DNA of 64,000 nt from Bugula neritina (lineage: Eukaryota > Bryozoa > Gymnolaemata > Cheilostomatida > Bugulidae). Shown here piece after piece: positions 32,786 through 46,019 of this stretch; within the stretch, counting starts at the first letter, position 1; every line of letters starts with the position of its first letter. The stretch is from positions 13,148,980 to 13,212,979 of the forward strand of contig OZ037771.1 of the NCBI GenBank assembly GCA_964035545.1. The letters are read 5' to 3'. Made by a program: the position numbers and the translations under genes. The notes under the pieces are model-generated. The model was not told the origin of the DNA. It saw only the letters and a list, made by a program, of their open reading frames with translations, and made no database searches.

Positions 32786-35700
32786 CTTACATAATATAGG
32801 GTGCAGGATGCTAAGATTTCTACATCACTTTTGGAAGCAAGGATCTTGAATAGAAGGAGGGAGAGGTAAGCTTGGTGCAGTGTTAATCCTTCACCTTAAT
32901 CTTTTCTTTCCCTGTAAGGAAACATACAACGTAATGTTATTCCATCAATGATATTAATCTCAATTTTTTCCTAATAATAGTCAACCAATAGTGGCAAGGC
33001 TTAACCACCCTGAATGGTAAAGGATATGAAAATGGGTTGATTGGAAATTGGGGCCTTCAAAATTGATGACAAAACATCTGGATACCGAAATATTTTAAAT
33101 AAAGACGGGCCAAATATCTAAATTGAAACACCTAAATGAATAATGAAGAAAACAGTTGTAGCCAACAATGATACTGAGCTTATATTAACATAAATTACCA
33201 TCCAAAATGCTGATTTTATTATCCAATTCTACCTGAATTAGCATGATATTAAAATGTGGAGATATTTCCAACTACTCTCTGCCATACCGTAATAAAAATA
33301 TGATTTGATTTGCAAAATTTTACTCCATTAGACGACAACCTTGAAATGACACCCTTAGCAACAGCAAAATGACAGATGGCATCTGTGAATAAATTTAGAA
33401 CGTATTTCGTTAAAGAATTAATTCAAAAATTCCAAAGCAATCTTAATATGTGCAGGTGGATTGCTCCATAATGTCCATAAAATTAAAATTTAACTTAAAT
33501 TTTAAAACACACCTCTCCCAAGAGCTGAAATATTAGCATTACAGTGTATGTTGAGTTTACCCTGTTTGCAAGTTTGCCAATTAAGTTTATTTGTATATAA
33601 CCAAAGTATACAAAACACCATAGTGAAAGCTAGAATATTTGCCGTTTTAGCTGCAGCAATCAATGTTACTGGCAAACAAAGAAGCATTACAATTCTAAGA
33701 CTGAAAGACCCACAAGTTAAAGAAAACCATTACAATGAGATGAGACCATAAATAGACAAGGAGCCATGATATGGAAAGTTAGAATCATTGTATTAGTAGC
33801 ACAGTAACATGATTTAATTAGGTCTAATACATTTTATCTAAAAGGAGTAATTGTGACATCAATATCTATCTCTTGAGACTCAAACTAAGTGACCGTGACA
33901 TGACTGTGACATGACTGTGACATGACTGTGACATGACTGTGACATGACTGTGACATGACTGTGACATGACTGTGACCACAACATCACCAGTATAATTGAA
34001 TACAATTTACTAACTCAAATTTGTATGTACTATACATAAAAAATTGAGTCCTAGTAAAATTATTGACTTCTATATTCAAATCCAGAAATTTCACTACTTA
34101 TCAAAAATTATCATATCATCAGGAAAACATTAAAAAATTGAAAGTAGCAAGTAGTTTACGTGTTAGTAAATAATAATGATTAATTTAGTAGTTACTAACT
34201 AGTATTACTAATCAATTGTCAAATGTAGTTGTACTATTTAGCAATAGTTATGTAACTATGACCATTTTAGGCTAGTCAAGTTTGAGTAAAACTAAAAAAC
34301 CTACTTGAAACTCAAATTCAGAAGGGAGAGTAGCTAAGTAACTAACTATAAGCATTATAACATGAGATAAGTTTAAGTTGTAGATTGATCAACTTCAAGT
34401 AGGTACAATAAGTTTACTGATAAGATTCAAACTGCCTTTTAGTTTTAATGTAAAATGACATATTTACATCAACTAATAACTACTATTAGCCTATTACAAT
34501 AAAATCATAGATGATAGTAATAATTAAATTCAAACCAGTAGATAGAATTAAGACTTAAGAGTAATACAATTAGCCACTTAGACTTTTACTTGGACATGGT
34601 CTTAGTGTCACCCTTACTAATATTATTAGACTTAGTAGTAGTACTACTAGTACTAGCTGTCATAACTATAAGTATTAGAATAAGAATTAGTATAAGTTTT
34701 TCAAGTTTCAATAGCTTTAGTAGTAGTACAACTATAAACTACTAATCTATGAGCACCAGTAGACCTGTGGTAGTTGGCATATGATTACTATTAGTATTAC
34801 TATTAGTATTACTATTACTCATACTTATAGAATTAGAATAAATATCACTACTAATACTAATACTAATAGCAATACAGTAAATGCAATACTAATACTAATA
34901 GTAATAGTATTAGTATTACTATAAGTATAACTATAAGTATAAGTATTACAATTACTAAGTATTTTATTTTTAAATCATACTTTTAGTTTTATACTATTAA
35001 ATTTAATGATGATTTAATATCAACAATAACTTGAATAAGTCAACAACTATTACTAATACTATTAGTATTACTAACACTTAGAGTTAGTATTACTAATAGT
35101 AATAGTAATAGTAATACTAATTAATAGTAATACTTTTACACTTACACTTATGACTTACAGTAATACTAATAATAATTGCCATTAATAATAGTATTACTAA
35201 TTACTATTACTAAGTCTTAGTATAACTAAAAGTATAACTACAAGTATAAGTATTAGTATAACTACTAGTACTACTAGAACAGTATCAGTGTGAGTATAAC
35301 TATAACTATAACTATAAGTATAACTGTGGAAATGTAAAAGTATTATTATTGTAATTATTACAACTTAAATTATTTTTGTTTTATAATTTAAATCTAAATT
35401 ATTAATATTATGGTGAATAGGCAACAGCCTAGGCTATAAAGTATAATGGCAATATGAATATGAATATCAATGTGAATATGAGTGAGCATAGCCATATGTG
35501 ATATGAATATGAATATTTATAGACTATAGAGTATTTTTTAAAATCTTATATTTAATCTCGATAAGAAATATGGAAACCCACCTACAAGACGAATTGTTTA
35601 TTAGTCCTCATCTCTTCCATTTCACGTTGACGGTGAATATGCGCTATGTACTACACTAATACTAGCAAGGCAAAATGTAGTTTACTACATTCACATTGAC

Positions 35701-36725
35701 ATTCACATACCTAGCTGTTGTGTATACCTGTAGTTAGCCAATCGATATCGAGGCTGGTGTAAACATTATTGTTTTCAAGATTGGATCGCCACTAACTTGT
35801 CAAGCGGGTGAGGAACTAGTTGCAAATGTGGAGTTGTCTCTTCATAAGAACACAACTCTTTAAAATAGCATAGCAATGCTAATAAATTATGTTGAAATGT
35901 TTTATGTATTGTTCTATCATTGGTTATAAATTATCATGACCTGTATCTGGCTTTTAGTATGTAAGGTATAAAATGTTGTTTAACAAACAGTAAATGTTAT
36001 AAATATACATGCATTTGTATTGTTTTAACCAATAAAAGCTTCATTTCTCTACCTCTGGTTTATTGCAATCGAATTTTGTTCATCCATTTTTAAGGTTGCT
36101 TAATGAACAAATTCAAACTAATAGATGTTTTATTTCAAGCATACTGACATGAGCTGTTGGATAATTTTATAATATATTGACAGGTTGCAAAGTTTATTTA
36201 AATATAATTTTTTTCAAATTTAATTCAGGCTGTTCTTTCTCTACCTTGCAGTTGGGTTGTAATTATGATTATGGTTTAGAAAGAGTAAACCTCTTCTAAT
36301 ATTTTCATTTTACTGTAGTGCAAAAAAGCAATTGAAAAATAATCTGTTTTGATATATTCCAACTCAAAACTAACAAAATTTACTAATTTGGTTGAAAGAG
36401 GCAAAATATGTTAACAGTCTGGACATAAACACTATAATTATAGTTATATTATTACATTACTTTCTATATAATATTATGAAGAGTAACAATTTTTCTAAAG
36501 GAGTACAAAGTTTGTACATTTTATCATTCACTAAATTACTGTCGCTAAGCAGATGTGCCACTGCAATGCTACTAATACGAAAGTCTAAACATTCAACATC
36601 ATGCAGTCAAATAGAAATAACTTGTTTACATAATAATAATAATATAAAATAACATGAGTTGTAGTTATTTATCACGTTCATAAATTCAACAGTTATCATT
36701 TGATTAAACAAGGATGTCCAAGAGT
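32786..36725. other. Intergenic region between XRRA1 3' end and Dachsous start
   Basis: This stretch should hold the Dachsous promoter and the XRRA1 3' UTR. It contains an 11-bp minisatellite (33889-33977, GTGACATGACT) and a long low-complexity block (about 34590-35340) of AGTATTACTATT-type repeats. A minus-strand AATAAA (plus TTTATT at 36059) could serve XRRA1. I see no gene. Confidence 0.6.
33889..33977. repeat. 11-bp minisatellite
   Basis: Eight units of GTGACATGACT in the region upstream of Dachsous. No overlap with coding sequence. Confidence 0.85.
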
Positions 36726-39700
36726 TTATATATTTGTGGCTGGCCTAGTGATATCCGTAGTGGATGTATCTTTATTGGACATGTACACGAGGTTTGTTGT
36801 CCTCGCTCTGCCCTCCATTAGGTTGGCTTTCTTTACAGCAGCACGGAGTGCTTCTGATTCACCATATGCACTGGACTGAGCATTCGAATACTTCCTTTGA
36901 ATCTGCAGCAGACCGAAATGCAGACGTCAGGCTTTAAGACAATCATTTTCAATGATAAAAATGACCTTGATAGCTAGATATATTAATTTATAGACGTTTA
37001 ATTCTTCTCCTGAGTTGATTTTAAATCGGCATTGATTTGACTTAATTGTTGCTTAGAACTACTTAACTAAGTGCGTGTAAGTAAATTAATGCAAAATACG
37101 AAAGTGAGGAAAGCATGGAAATTAAAGAATCGTTAAATTTCTGCACATAAATCAGCAAAGCTTTGTGCAATTAAAATTTTATCAACGATACTTAATAATA
37201 TAATTATCAGAGAGGGTGCAGATTGAGCAATGAACATATTATTTGAGAAAGTTGGTAACCAGCTGCATGCAGCTTATAACACAATACATTCCCTTTAAAT
37301 TATTTGAAAAGAATTTCTTTTTAACAAAAATCTTCTTAGAAGTTTAGATAAAAATTTGAAAGATCAATAAGACCTCAAACCGTTCACTGGTCCAATAAAT
37401 CAAATACTGACAACTCATCAATTTAATGTTTTTTAACTCAACAGAAATAAAGCAAAAAAAATCTTAGTTTAATTGAAGAATATAACTATTGGTTTTCTAT
37501 TGCAATTTCTTTTTACAATAACTTAAATTAAATGAGACTATGCATTCTTTTAGAGGGCGCCAAGTATGTTTCTAAACCAATTACCATTCTTATGATTAGA
37601 TTGTGAAAGGTTGTGGAAAGTGCATATGGCAAATCATTAAAAAAAACTGCAACAATGATGTATATAGAGGCTCAGAACTTCAACAAAATTAATGACCGAA
37701 AACAAAAGAATTTCTTCATCTATAAGCATACATGAAGAAAAATTAACGAGGATGTCAAATATAAATAAGTTCTAAAAAAATTATAGTAGTTTTTATTTAT
37801 AACTTTTTGTGGGTTGTTGTTCGAATTCCATTCTTGTGTTTTGACATTCAATGCAGGTAGTTGCTCAGTGCTCTATTATTGTGGTTAATATACTAACTTG
37901 ACGTAACAGCTTTGCGGCCTCTGGGTATTTTTTGACTAGCTCTTTGTCAGTGAGGGCGTGTTCCAAGGGAGACTCAACTACAGTGTTCATAGCCCGCACA
38001 CCATCCATAGCACGACTAATCTTTTCAGCTTTGGTCTGTGGTCTCTTCCGGCTCTGAACATCTGACTGTAAGAAGCAGATTTTTGTTATAATATGTATTA
38101 TTCCTAAATAGTATGCCTCAATACTGTGGAATTTCATGGTTTAAAGGAAATCAGTCTTCTACATTTTTTTCAGTGTTAAGAATAAAAATGCATTTATCAC
38201 AAATCAGAAAATGGTGGTAGGTGTGCAGGAAATTGGATTGAAACAAAATCAAAACAGAGAGTATTTTAATTTGAAATAACATGTATACTCAACGTATAAA
38301 ATGTGTACAAGTGCCATAGCAACAATGCTTAAACTTGAGTTGCCTTGCAAACATTAAATTTTGTATTTTAGTGCAAGTGTAAATTTGCAAGCCAGTGTTG
38401 GGTGGATGGTTTAGGTGAGTAGAATAGCTAAGTGGAAGGTTTAGGTTGGTACAGTAGGTGAAAGGTTTAGGTGAGTAGAGTAGCTAAGTGGAAGGTTTAG
38501 GTTAGTACAGTAGGTGAAAGGTTTGGGTGGGTACAATAGGTAGACATAATAAACAGTGCTGCTAAACTTCTTAAAATGTTTCAAGTCTACATGCCCTTGT
38601 GACATCATCAGTATTTCGAAACATATGAGTAGGTTTAAGTTTAAGAGCTCTTTGGTTTAAGGGCTCATTGTTACTCAGCCTGGTACTCACCCGTTTGTAA
38701 GGAAGGAAAGGTTTCTGCAGAGCTTCTAGCCTCATTGTATGATTATTAACTACCGGGTGTTTAAGTGCATAGTGCAGAGCTTTGACTGCCGTATGTATGT
38801 CTGCCGGGATATGTATGTCTTTCTCATATTCATCCTGTAAGTGAGACCATCTTTTACTAAACTCAGTGGGAATAATACAATTTCTCGTCAGCTTAGAGAA
38901 GTTATCCGAGCTTTTGTGTGTCAAGCACGAATCTTTATTAGATGTAATTTAAAAAACTGAAAGCCACATGTTTGTTTTAATGAGCAAATGAGTTTTAAAG
39001 AGCAAATAATAAATAGAAATCTAACCATTAATCAAGCTAAATGGCAGCCAAAATAAGTCTTTTATTCTTACTTCAATTAAAAGTTCTTCATAACCTTTAA
39101 AAAGTTCAAGTTGCTCCTCTGTCAAATTCTTTACTTTACGCTTTGGTTTTTTCTCGACTTCCCTCAGCACCTCATCTTCTCTCGGAACTTGTTGATGAGT
39201 CTGTCTCTCGGTGTGAACAGCATTAATAGCCTCGTCTATCTAATTAAATCATAATTATTCATATTGAGCAATAATGAGTTAGGGAGTTGTGTTCCTTATA
39301 GAACTGTTGATCTTCATGATAAGATTCCCGGTTGAAACCAGAATCAATTGATTTACAGAATAAATACAATTATGCAGTTTATCTGAGCAAAAGTTAGTGT
39401 TAGGTTTAAATTTTAAAATCCTGCTAACAGCTTTAATCTGATATTTTCTAAAAAATATCTACGAGTAATGCTGTTTTACTAGAGTAAAATGAAGAATTTC
39501 AATTTTCAGCTATAAAAATAATTGAAGTTACTGTTGAAAATAACTTCACATCTGAACAAAAAGTAGAAAGAGCAAGATTTTTATCCAGATGAACTCTGCA
39601 GAAAAAATTCGCAGAAAAACTCTGCCGATGAACTACGTAGACGAACTTTACAGCCAAACTATATAGCGATGATCTCAATATGTAAGTAACTTGACAGAAA

Positions 39701-42700
39701 AATTTCAGACATAAGTCACCTGAGTCATGAAGAACTGAGGCCCTTCCTTGTCTTGTGGTGCAATATCTTCTGTACCGGGTGACTGTTCAGGCTTGTCTTT
39801 CTTCAGCTCTAGAGGTTCTGGTGAATGTCCAATAGGAGGAAGTGGGGCTGAGTAATTGACATAAACGAGTTATAAAATCATGAGTCATAAATTTGCAACA
39901 GTTATAAAAACTGTTCATTTACCAAAGTACACTTATATATGTGAGTTTATTACTAGCAACAAAAAGCTTAACAATTTGCAGTGAAATAATGTTATCTACT
40001 AAGAAAAAATAGCTTTTTGTTGACAAAAATTCAGATTATTCAAAAACTTCGTTGATTTTTATCAAAAAAAGTTGCCAACGCATAATCATGTGTATACCTG
40101 AGGAAGGGAGGCTAGCGGCAGCATCAACTGGAGGCAGCATTGGCTGCTGCTTAGAACTACTTAGATTGAGGAGCTTATCAACATCACACTTGGGCACAGC
40201 TGGCACTGTAGATGATACCTTTCTCTCCTTCCTGGGTGGTGGAATCTCTCTGGGTGGTCCAACAACTGCCGGCTTCTTTCTTATTATATCAATTCCTTTA
40301 GGAATATCAAATTTGATAAATAGATGACTTGTATCAATAATAGTCAAATTTCTAACATAAATGCCAAAAGCAAATTAACATTAATGAAATTTTTATTCCG
40401 TATTATGCATTAAATTGCGACGTATACACATGGAATGTGGGTGGTCTAAATATCTTCATGCTGCTAATTCCTGTGAAGGAAAATTGTCAGGTGTGATATG
40501 AAATATAAATATAAAACCACAGACTTTATAACCATTACTTCAACTCTTTGCAGTGTAAAAATGGACTCACTCAACAACTGTACAATGGCTAAATTTACCA
40601 ATGAATTAATATAACACTGTATGCAAACAGAATTTAATATATTCTTTTTTTCTATAATTCCATTGCGTTTCTGTCTATTTTAGATGCATGTGCAAAAAAT
40701 TATAAAGTGAAAAATAAACTTTCAAGAATCAATTCAAGCCTTAGCTGAGATGTATGACTCATAACTTATGAGTCATAAGCAAAGACTTTTGTCTCATAAG
40801 TTATAGGTTGCTGGGTATATCTCAAGCTTACTAATAATGTACTAAGTGTCATGTGAGGACTTCTACATAGTAATGAACACAACAACATAATAAACCGATA
40901 TAGTGGCTACCAAATATTGTAGGATATAAACACCTAGTCTGTCAGTGAGAAACTTCTTCAACATGGGTGGGTCTCCAGACCTCTCGTTAGTCAGAGGGTT
41001 ATCAAAGATATGAACTTGGGTGAGGTTGGGCCAGGCAGCGATGGGCAGCAAATCCTCCTCTTCACATATGTAGTTATGTGCCAGTGTTAGAAACCTGTAG
41101 TATATAGTTTAGTATATTTATACTATGGTATACAATATAGTATATTGTAGTATAGTATATATATAGTTAGTATAGTATATAGTATAGTATAATATATAGT
41201 ATAGTATATAGTATAGTGTATTTATAGTATAGTATATAGTATAGTATAGTATAGTATAGTATAGTATAGTATAGTATAGTATATTATATAGTATATTATA
41301 GTATAGTATAGTATATTATATAGTATATTATAGTATATATAGTTAGTATAGTATAGTATATAGTATATCATATAGTATAGTATATTATATAGTATAGTAT
41401 AGTATAGTATAGTATATTATATAGTATATTATAGTATATATAGCATATTATAGTATAGTATATAGTATAGTATAGTATAGTATATAGTATGGTATAGTAT
41501 ATAGTATAGTATATAGCATAGTATATAGCATAGTATGTAGTATAATATGTAGTATAGTATATAGTATAGTATATTATATAGTTTAGTATAGTATAGTATA
41601 GTATATAGTATATTATAGTATATATAGTTAGTATAGTATAGTATAGTATATAGTATATTATAGTGTATAATATAGTAGAGTGTATAGCATAGTATAGTAT
41701 AGTATAGTATATAGTATAGTATATAGTATAGTATGTAGTATAGTATGTAGTATAGTATAGTATATAGTATAGTATATAGTATAGTATGTAGTATAGTATG
41801 TAGTATAGTATGTAGTATAATATGTAGTATAGTATAGTATATAGTATAGTATATAGTAGCTATAGTATATATATAGTATGTAGTATACTATATATATAGT
41901 ATAGCCGTAAACTATACCGAAGTTGAGGAAAGGGAATAGCTGGGGAATCCTCATTGTCTAGCTCATCTTCCGAGTCGGTCAACACGCCCCCCTCATCTTC
42001 TTCATTGTTACCATCAGCTTCACCACTCAAATCAGACACGTTGAGGGCAGTCAGGTCAGGAATCTTCAGTTCCTCAAACTTAAACTCTACATCTGCTAGT
42101 ATAATTTGTATGTACATTACATACTTTCATATGTGTAGAGGAAATGCCAACAGCATAGCTCTAATAGTTTAAATCAGAGTTGTCCAACCTTTTCAGACTG
42201 AGGGCTACTGAAAGGGAATATTCAGGTGGCGAGGGCCACATTGTAAGCTTCAGTTTAAACTGGGGGCCACAGCATCAGTATTTTTTGGACTATTTTATTC
42301 CAAATTCTCATGAATCATTACACAATGAAGTCCCAATAGCTACTGCAGGCTGCATGTTTTGTAGCATGTGTAGAAATAATAAATTTAGAAGGGCCACATA
42401 AATGTAGGCTGTGAGCCACATACGACTTTGTTGGACAGCCCTGCTTTAGACAATATTAGCTAATTATGTAACCATTAATATAATTGTAAGTTTACTGTAA
42501 TGTAAGTTTATTATGGTCATCAGCTAACTATCCAAAAATTATGACAATGGACAAAAGCTGCGATCTAATGCTATTTTAGTGAGTCAAGTTATACACTTTA
42601 TTTTTACTTTCTGTTTATTGTATAAGCAGATAAGCTGCCTCAATTTAAAATGGTAGCCTCATACCTTCAGCTTCTTTAGACTCAGGACCATCATTGTGGC

Positions 42701-44799
42701 TGGTTTGGTTAGGGCTGGCCTCACTCTGAATCACATTGTCATGTTTAATTGTCTTGGATTCAAGCTGTGGAACAGCAGATATTTCATTTTTCTCTAGATT
42801 GAGGTGCTTCAACCTGAATAATAAAAACATAATAAAAATCAATTAATGCAAGAAAATGTAAGCAAAAAGAATCATTATTACAGACTGTGTGTGTAACTAG
42901 AGAAATATATATGCAGCATATTTAAGAAATTAGTGAATCTGTTAAACTGGCACAAATAATGACTTCAACTCTTCAGCAAGTTTAAAAAAGAATCTAAATT
43001 TAGAGCCTATACTTTTTAAAATGATAATCAAATTTAATCACAAACATAATAAAGCAAAAATTAAAAAAAAATGCTCACTTAGATGTTTAAACGACATACT
43101 AAGTCAAAGCTTTTTAAGTGATTGTGTAAAATAATGTTTTAAAAAAGTTTAAAAACAACTCACTCCTTGAGTCCAGCCAATGGTGCGAATGCCGTGTAGT
43201 TGTTCAAGTTATTATCATCCAAGCATAAAATTTCCAACTTTGGGAATCGCCTCTTTTTAAACCCAGTTTTTGTAATATAGAAACCCGCAAGGTTTTCAGG
43301 AAGTGAGTCTAAGTTGTTGCCAGATAAATAGAGGACTTTGAGATTTCGGAGAAAACCGAGTTGAAGCAAATCACTTTTTGTCAACTTGTTATATGAGAGG
43401 TCCAGCATCTACAGCCATTAAGAATAAAAAACAAATTAACACGTGACATTTTACAAAAAAGTTCTATTGAAAAAACTGGCAAAACTACTCACGTAAGCTT
43501 TACATACATGCAAACTCACAATGAAATTACTTGTAATATTATTTTAAACTAAAACATTTGAATAATTAAAATAATAATGAATAAGGTGTTTATAGTTTGT
43601 TTTTAGAACACAAGTTATTTTCACAATTGCAAGCAATATATAGTTTAATTGTTTCTAACCTCTAAATTTCTAAACATTTTATGGGTAAGACTGATATTCG
43701 AAACACCATTAACAGGAAGCTCCAACTCTCGCAGAATAGAAAATCGATCAAACATATCTACAACAAAAATAAGTAAAATACAGTCTACAAGTTTAGAAAA
43801 ACAACATGTACAAGAATGTAAAAACAAAACATTTAAAATAAAAATATAAATAAATAAAGAAAACAAAACGAATAATGAGTAAGCTAGTTTATACAACAGA
43901 AGTGTCATTATTAGTATATACCTAGTTCAAGAGCATTATCTGCTGCATTAACATAAGCTACATTGTCAAATAGCTGAAAGTCATCAGGTTTAGCACTTTC
44001 AATGCCCAAGCCAGCAATGTTTACAGAACACAAATCTGCTGGGTCTGCTACACAACACTGTTTCATTAAGAAAAATCCATCCAATAGCTTTCCCTCAGAA
44101 TCTGGCTCTATCTTATCTTCTTCATCAGATGATCCATCAATATTTCGTTCAAGAGCTAGACGCTCTTGTTTTAGTCTGGAATATGTTCTTGGAGGTTTAG
44201 GGCACACAACTGCTTTGAAACGCTTTCGCTGCTCTGCTCTATGGGCCTCCAGCCAAGCACCTTCTCCTATAAAAAAATTCATTTTGCTCAATAAAATTTA
44301 TCACAAATAGAAATACATAAACAAATTTATCAAGATAAAGTTTGTACTCAACATTTTCTTTGCAAAGTTTGCATTGCACAATAAATTAGCTCATTGTTGT
44401 TAAACTTTATATATTTTAATTTACATTTATGTTACATAAATCTTAGCAATACCCAAGAATATTAATTGCAAGGTATAGATGCTGTCAGGCATATACATGT
44501 CATATTTACCTTGTCATTTAGTTTTAGTCTAACATAGTCATTTATGGTTCTAATCAACACATCAAATTCAATATTTAACACTTAACAGTTAACTCATTCG
44601 AACAAGTATTTAAAACAAAAGCACTTTTCACATGGTTGATTTGAGACTTAAATTATATATGTCTATATAGCTATATAATTTTACATAAATTATTTTAATT
44701 ACCTGGCTCTCCATATTTAATAATAGTTCTTACTGGAAAGCAGTTGTTGACAAAAGCACCAGAGCCATCGTCAAATTTGATATCTGCGTAAGCGGCCAT
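36726..44799 (-). CDS. XRRA1: XRRA1-like leucine-rich repeat protein, 13 exons
   Basis: Thirteen exons join in frame to 751 residues: 44799-44703, 44266-43922, 43757-43660, 43408-43164, 42813-42665, 42095-41918, 41094-40934, 40295-40098, 39847-39720, 39239-39072, 38834-38691, 38065-37898, 36902-36726 (stop TAA at 36728-36726). The N-terminal part carries the family signature (VNNCFP, LLDGFFLMK, DLCSVNI, FQLFDNVAYVNAA), followed by leucine-rich repeats (LRELELPVNGV, LDLSYNKL, LKVLYLSGNNL, LEILCLDDNNL, LKHLNLEKNEI). A spacer with an acidic stretch comes next, then an LRR cap (WPNLTQVHIFDNPL ... RLGIDIIRKK). The C-terminal half holds proline-rich and charged segments plus KGYEELL and LEALQKPF, which also match vertebrate XRRA1 as I remember it. 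Vertebrate XRRA1 is about 790 residues. Its biochemical role is poorly known (linked to X-ray response). It is divergent from PPP1R7 with a 1.2-kb gap. Confidence 0.88.
38395..38546 (-). repeat. Short 28-bp-type minisatellite in XRRA1 intron 11
   Basis: Three to four alternating units built from GGTTTAGGTGAGTAGAGTAG and AAGTGGAAGGTTTAGGTTAG on the plus strand. It lies about 145 bp from the donor of XRRA1 exon 11. Confidence 0.65.
41095..41910 (-). repeat. TATAG-type microsatellite filling XRRA1 intron 6
   Basis: The whole intron (41095-41917) between donor CTTCG|GTATAGT and acceptor ATACTACAG|GTTTC is made of TATAG/TATAC units. The unit matches both the start (GTATAG) and the end (ATACTACAG) of the intron on the gene strand. 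The tyrosine/isoleucine-rich frame at 41658-41954 is an artefact of this repeat. Confidence 0.9.
42175..42443. mobile_element. hAT-like MITE, 269 bp
   Basis: The ends are inverted: CAGAGTTGTCCAACC at the left and GTTGGACAGCCCTG at the right. The flanking 8-mers (GTTTAAAT and CTTTAGAC) share five positions, as expected for an old 8-bp target duplication, and the right one fits the hAT preference nTnTAGAn. There is no transposase. It lies in XRRA1 intron 5. Confidence 0.7.
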
Positions 44800-46019
44800 G
44801 TTTAGTAGCTATAACTACCAACTAGCTCGCCTGCAGCAAATTAACCCCAGATTTTCCACAAGAATATTGAGTTGTCGGGTGAGAAACGGTAACGTGTATG
44901 TAAAGTAAAGAAATAACGATAACAACTAAATTTGTGAACTCGGACTTTACGTCGTTGACTGACCTCCGAAAGGAACTTTTCCTTTTCTACACAATTATAA
45001 TTTGCATAAATGAAAAAATACCTCAAATTCCAACCTCTGCACCTAGCCCTATCCCTTTCTTGCGTCTTGTAGCCTCTAAATTAAAATCATCAATAGAAGT
45101 TCAAAAATAAAAATGTTATGTATTTATAGCTATTGTTATCATAATCATTATAATTATTCATTATCATAATGATATTCAATTGAATTTGACAATCATTATG
45201 ATTATCATTATGATTATGATAATTATTGCTATCATAATCATTATAATTATTCATTATCATAATGATATTCAATTAAATTTGACAATCATTATGATTATCA
45301 TTATGATTATGATAATTATTATTATCATTATTATCATTATCATTATGATTATCAATTATTTGTTGTTATCAACTTTCACATCACATTGATGATATTCACT
45401 ATGGAGTATGGTGGTGAAATTGTAATGGATAATATTAATTGACAACCATAATTGATAATAATATTAATTATATAGGTATTAATACTGACAGAACCATATT
45501 GATATATCAATATGATATAAATAAAAATTAATAATAATAATAATAAATATACACTGTAATGTTAATAATAATGGTCACAATGATTTTGATATAAAATAAC
45601 TCGGTAATTATTAAGCTTATTAGTATTAGTATTAGTTATTACTTGAGTTATTAGGGTTATAAATATGTTATGTTTGACCACAATTTTAATCACCATCACC
45701 AAGTGAATATATTAAAATCAACATGAATATAGGTATAAGTCTGTTACTGTTGATGTTAGTGTTATATTTATAATGTATGTTATATATGTTAGAGTTATTC
45801 TGAAATATTCTTTATTCAATTTCTTTGTATTTTTTATAATCTTTGCTATATATAGATTATGTAGCATTAAGTGCATTTGCTAAGCATGTAAACTGATTGG
45901 AGGTGAGAAGAAAGAAAGCTGACCTATTTGCTACCAGAATTTCCAACATGCTGATACCATCATATTTATTTTGATACCATAATGTGTTGATTTTTTTTCT
46001 TTCAAGCTCAGATCAGAAA
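44800..46019. other. Divergent intergenic region between XRRA1 and PPP1R7
   Basis: The 1.2-kb gap should contain both promoters. It includes a low-complexity ATCATTATGATT block and AT-rich DNA. Just before the PPP1R7 ATG lies a strong pyrimidine tract ending TTTCTTTCAAG. I see no TATA box or CpG cluster that I would defend. Confidence 0.5.
45135..45330. repeat. Two tandem copies of a 98-bp self-complementary ATTATC repeat
   Basis: Two nearly identical copies (about 45135-45232 and 45233-45330) each carry inverted runs of TTATCATAATGATATTCAAT and ATGATTATCATTATGATTAT, so each can fold on itself. They differ at one base in CAATTGAATTT/CAATTAAATTT. Confidence 0.75.

Noticed and set aside
41658-41954. 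Tyrosine/isoleucine-rich frame
   Set aside because: TATAG microsatellite of XRRA1 intron 6.
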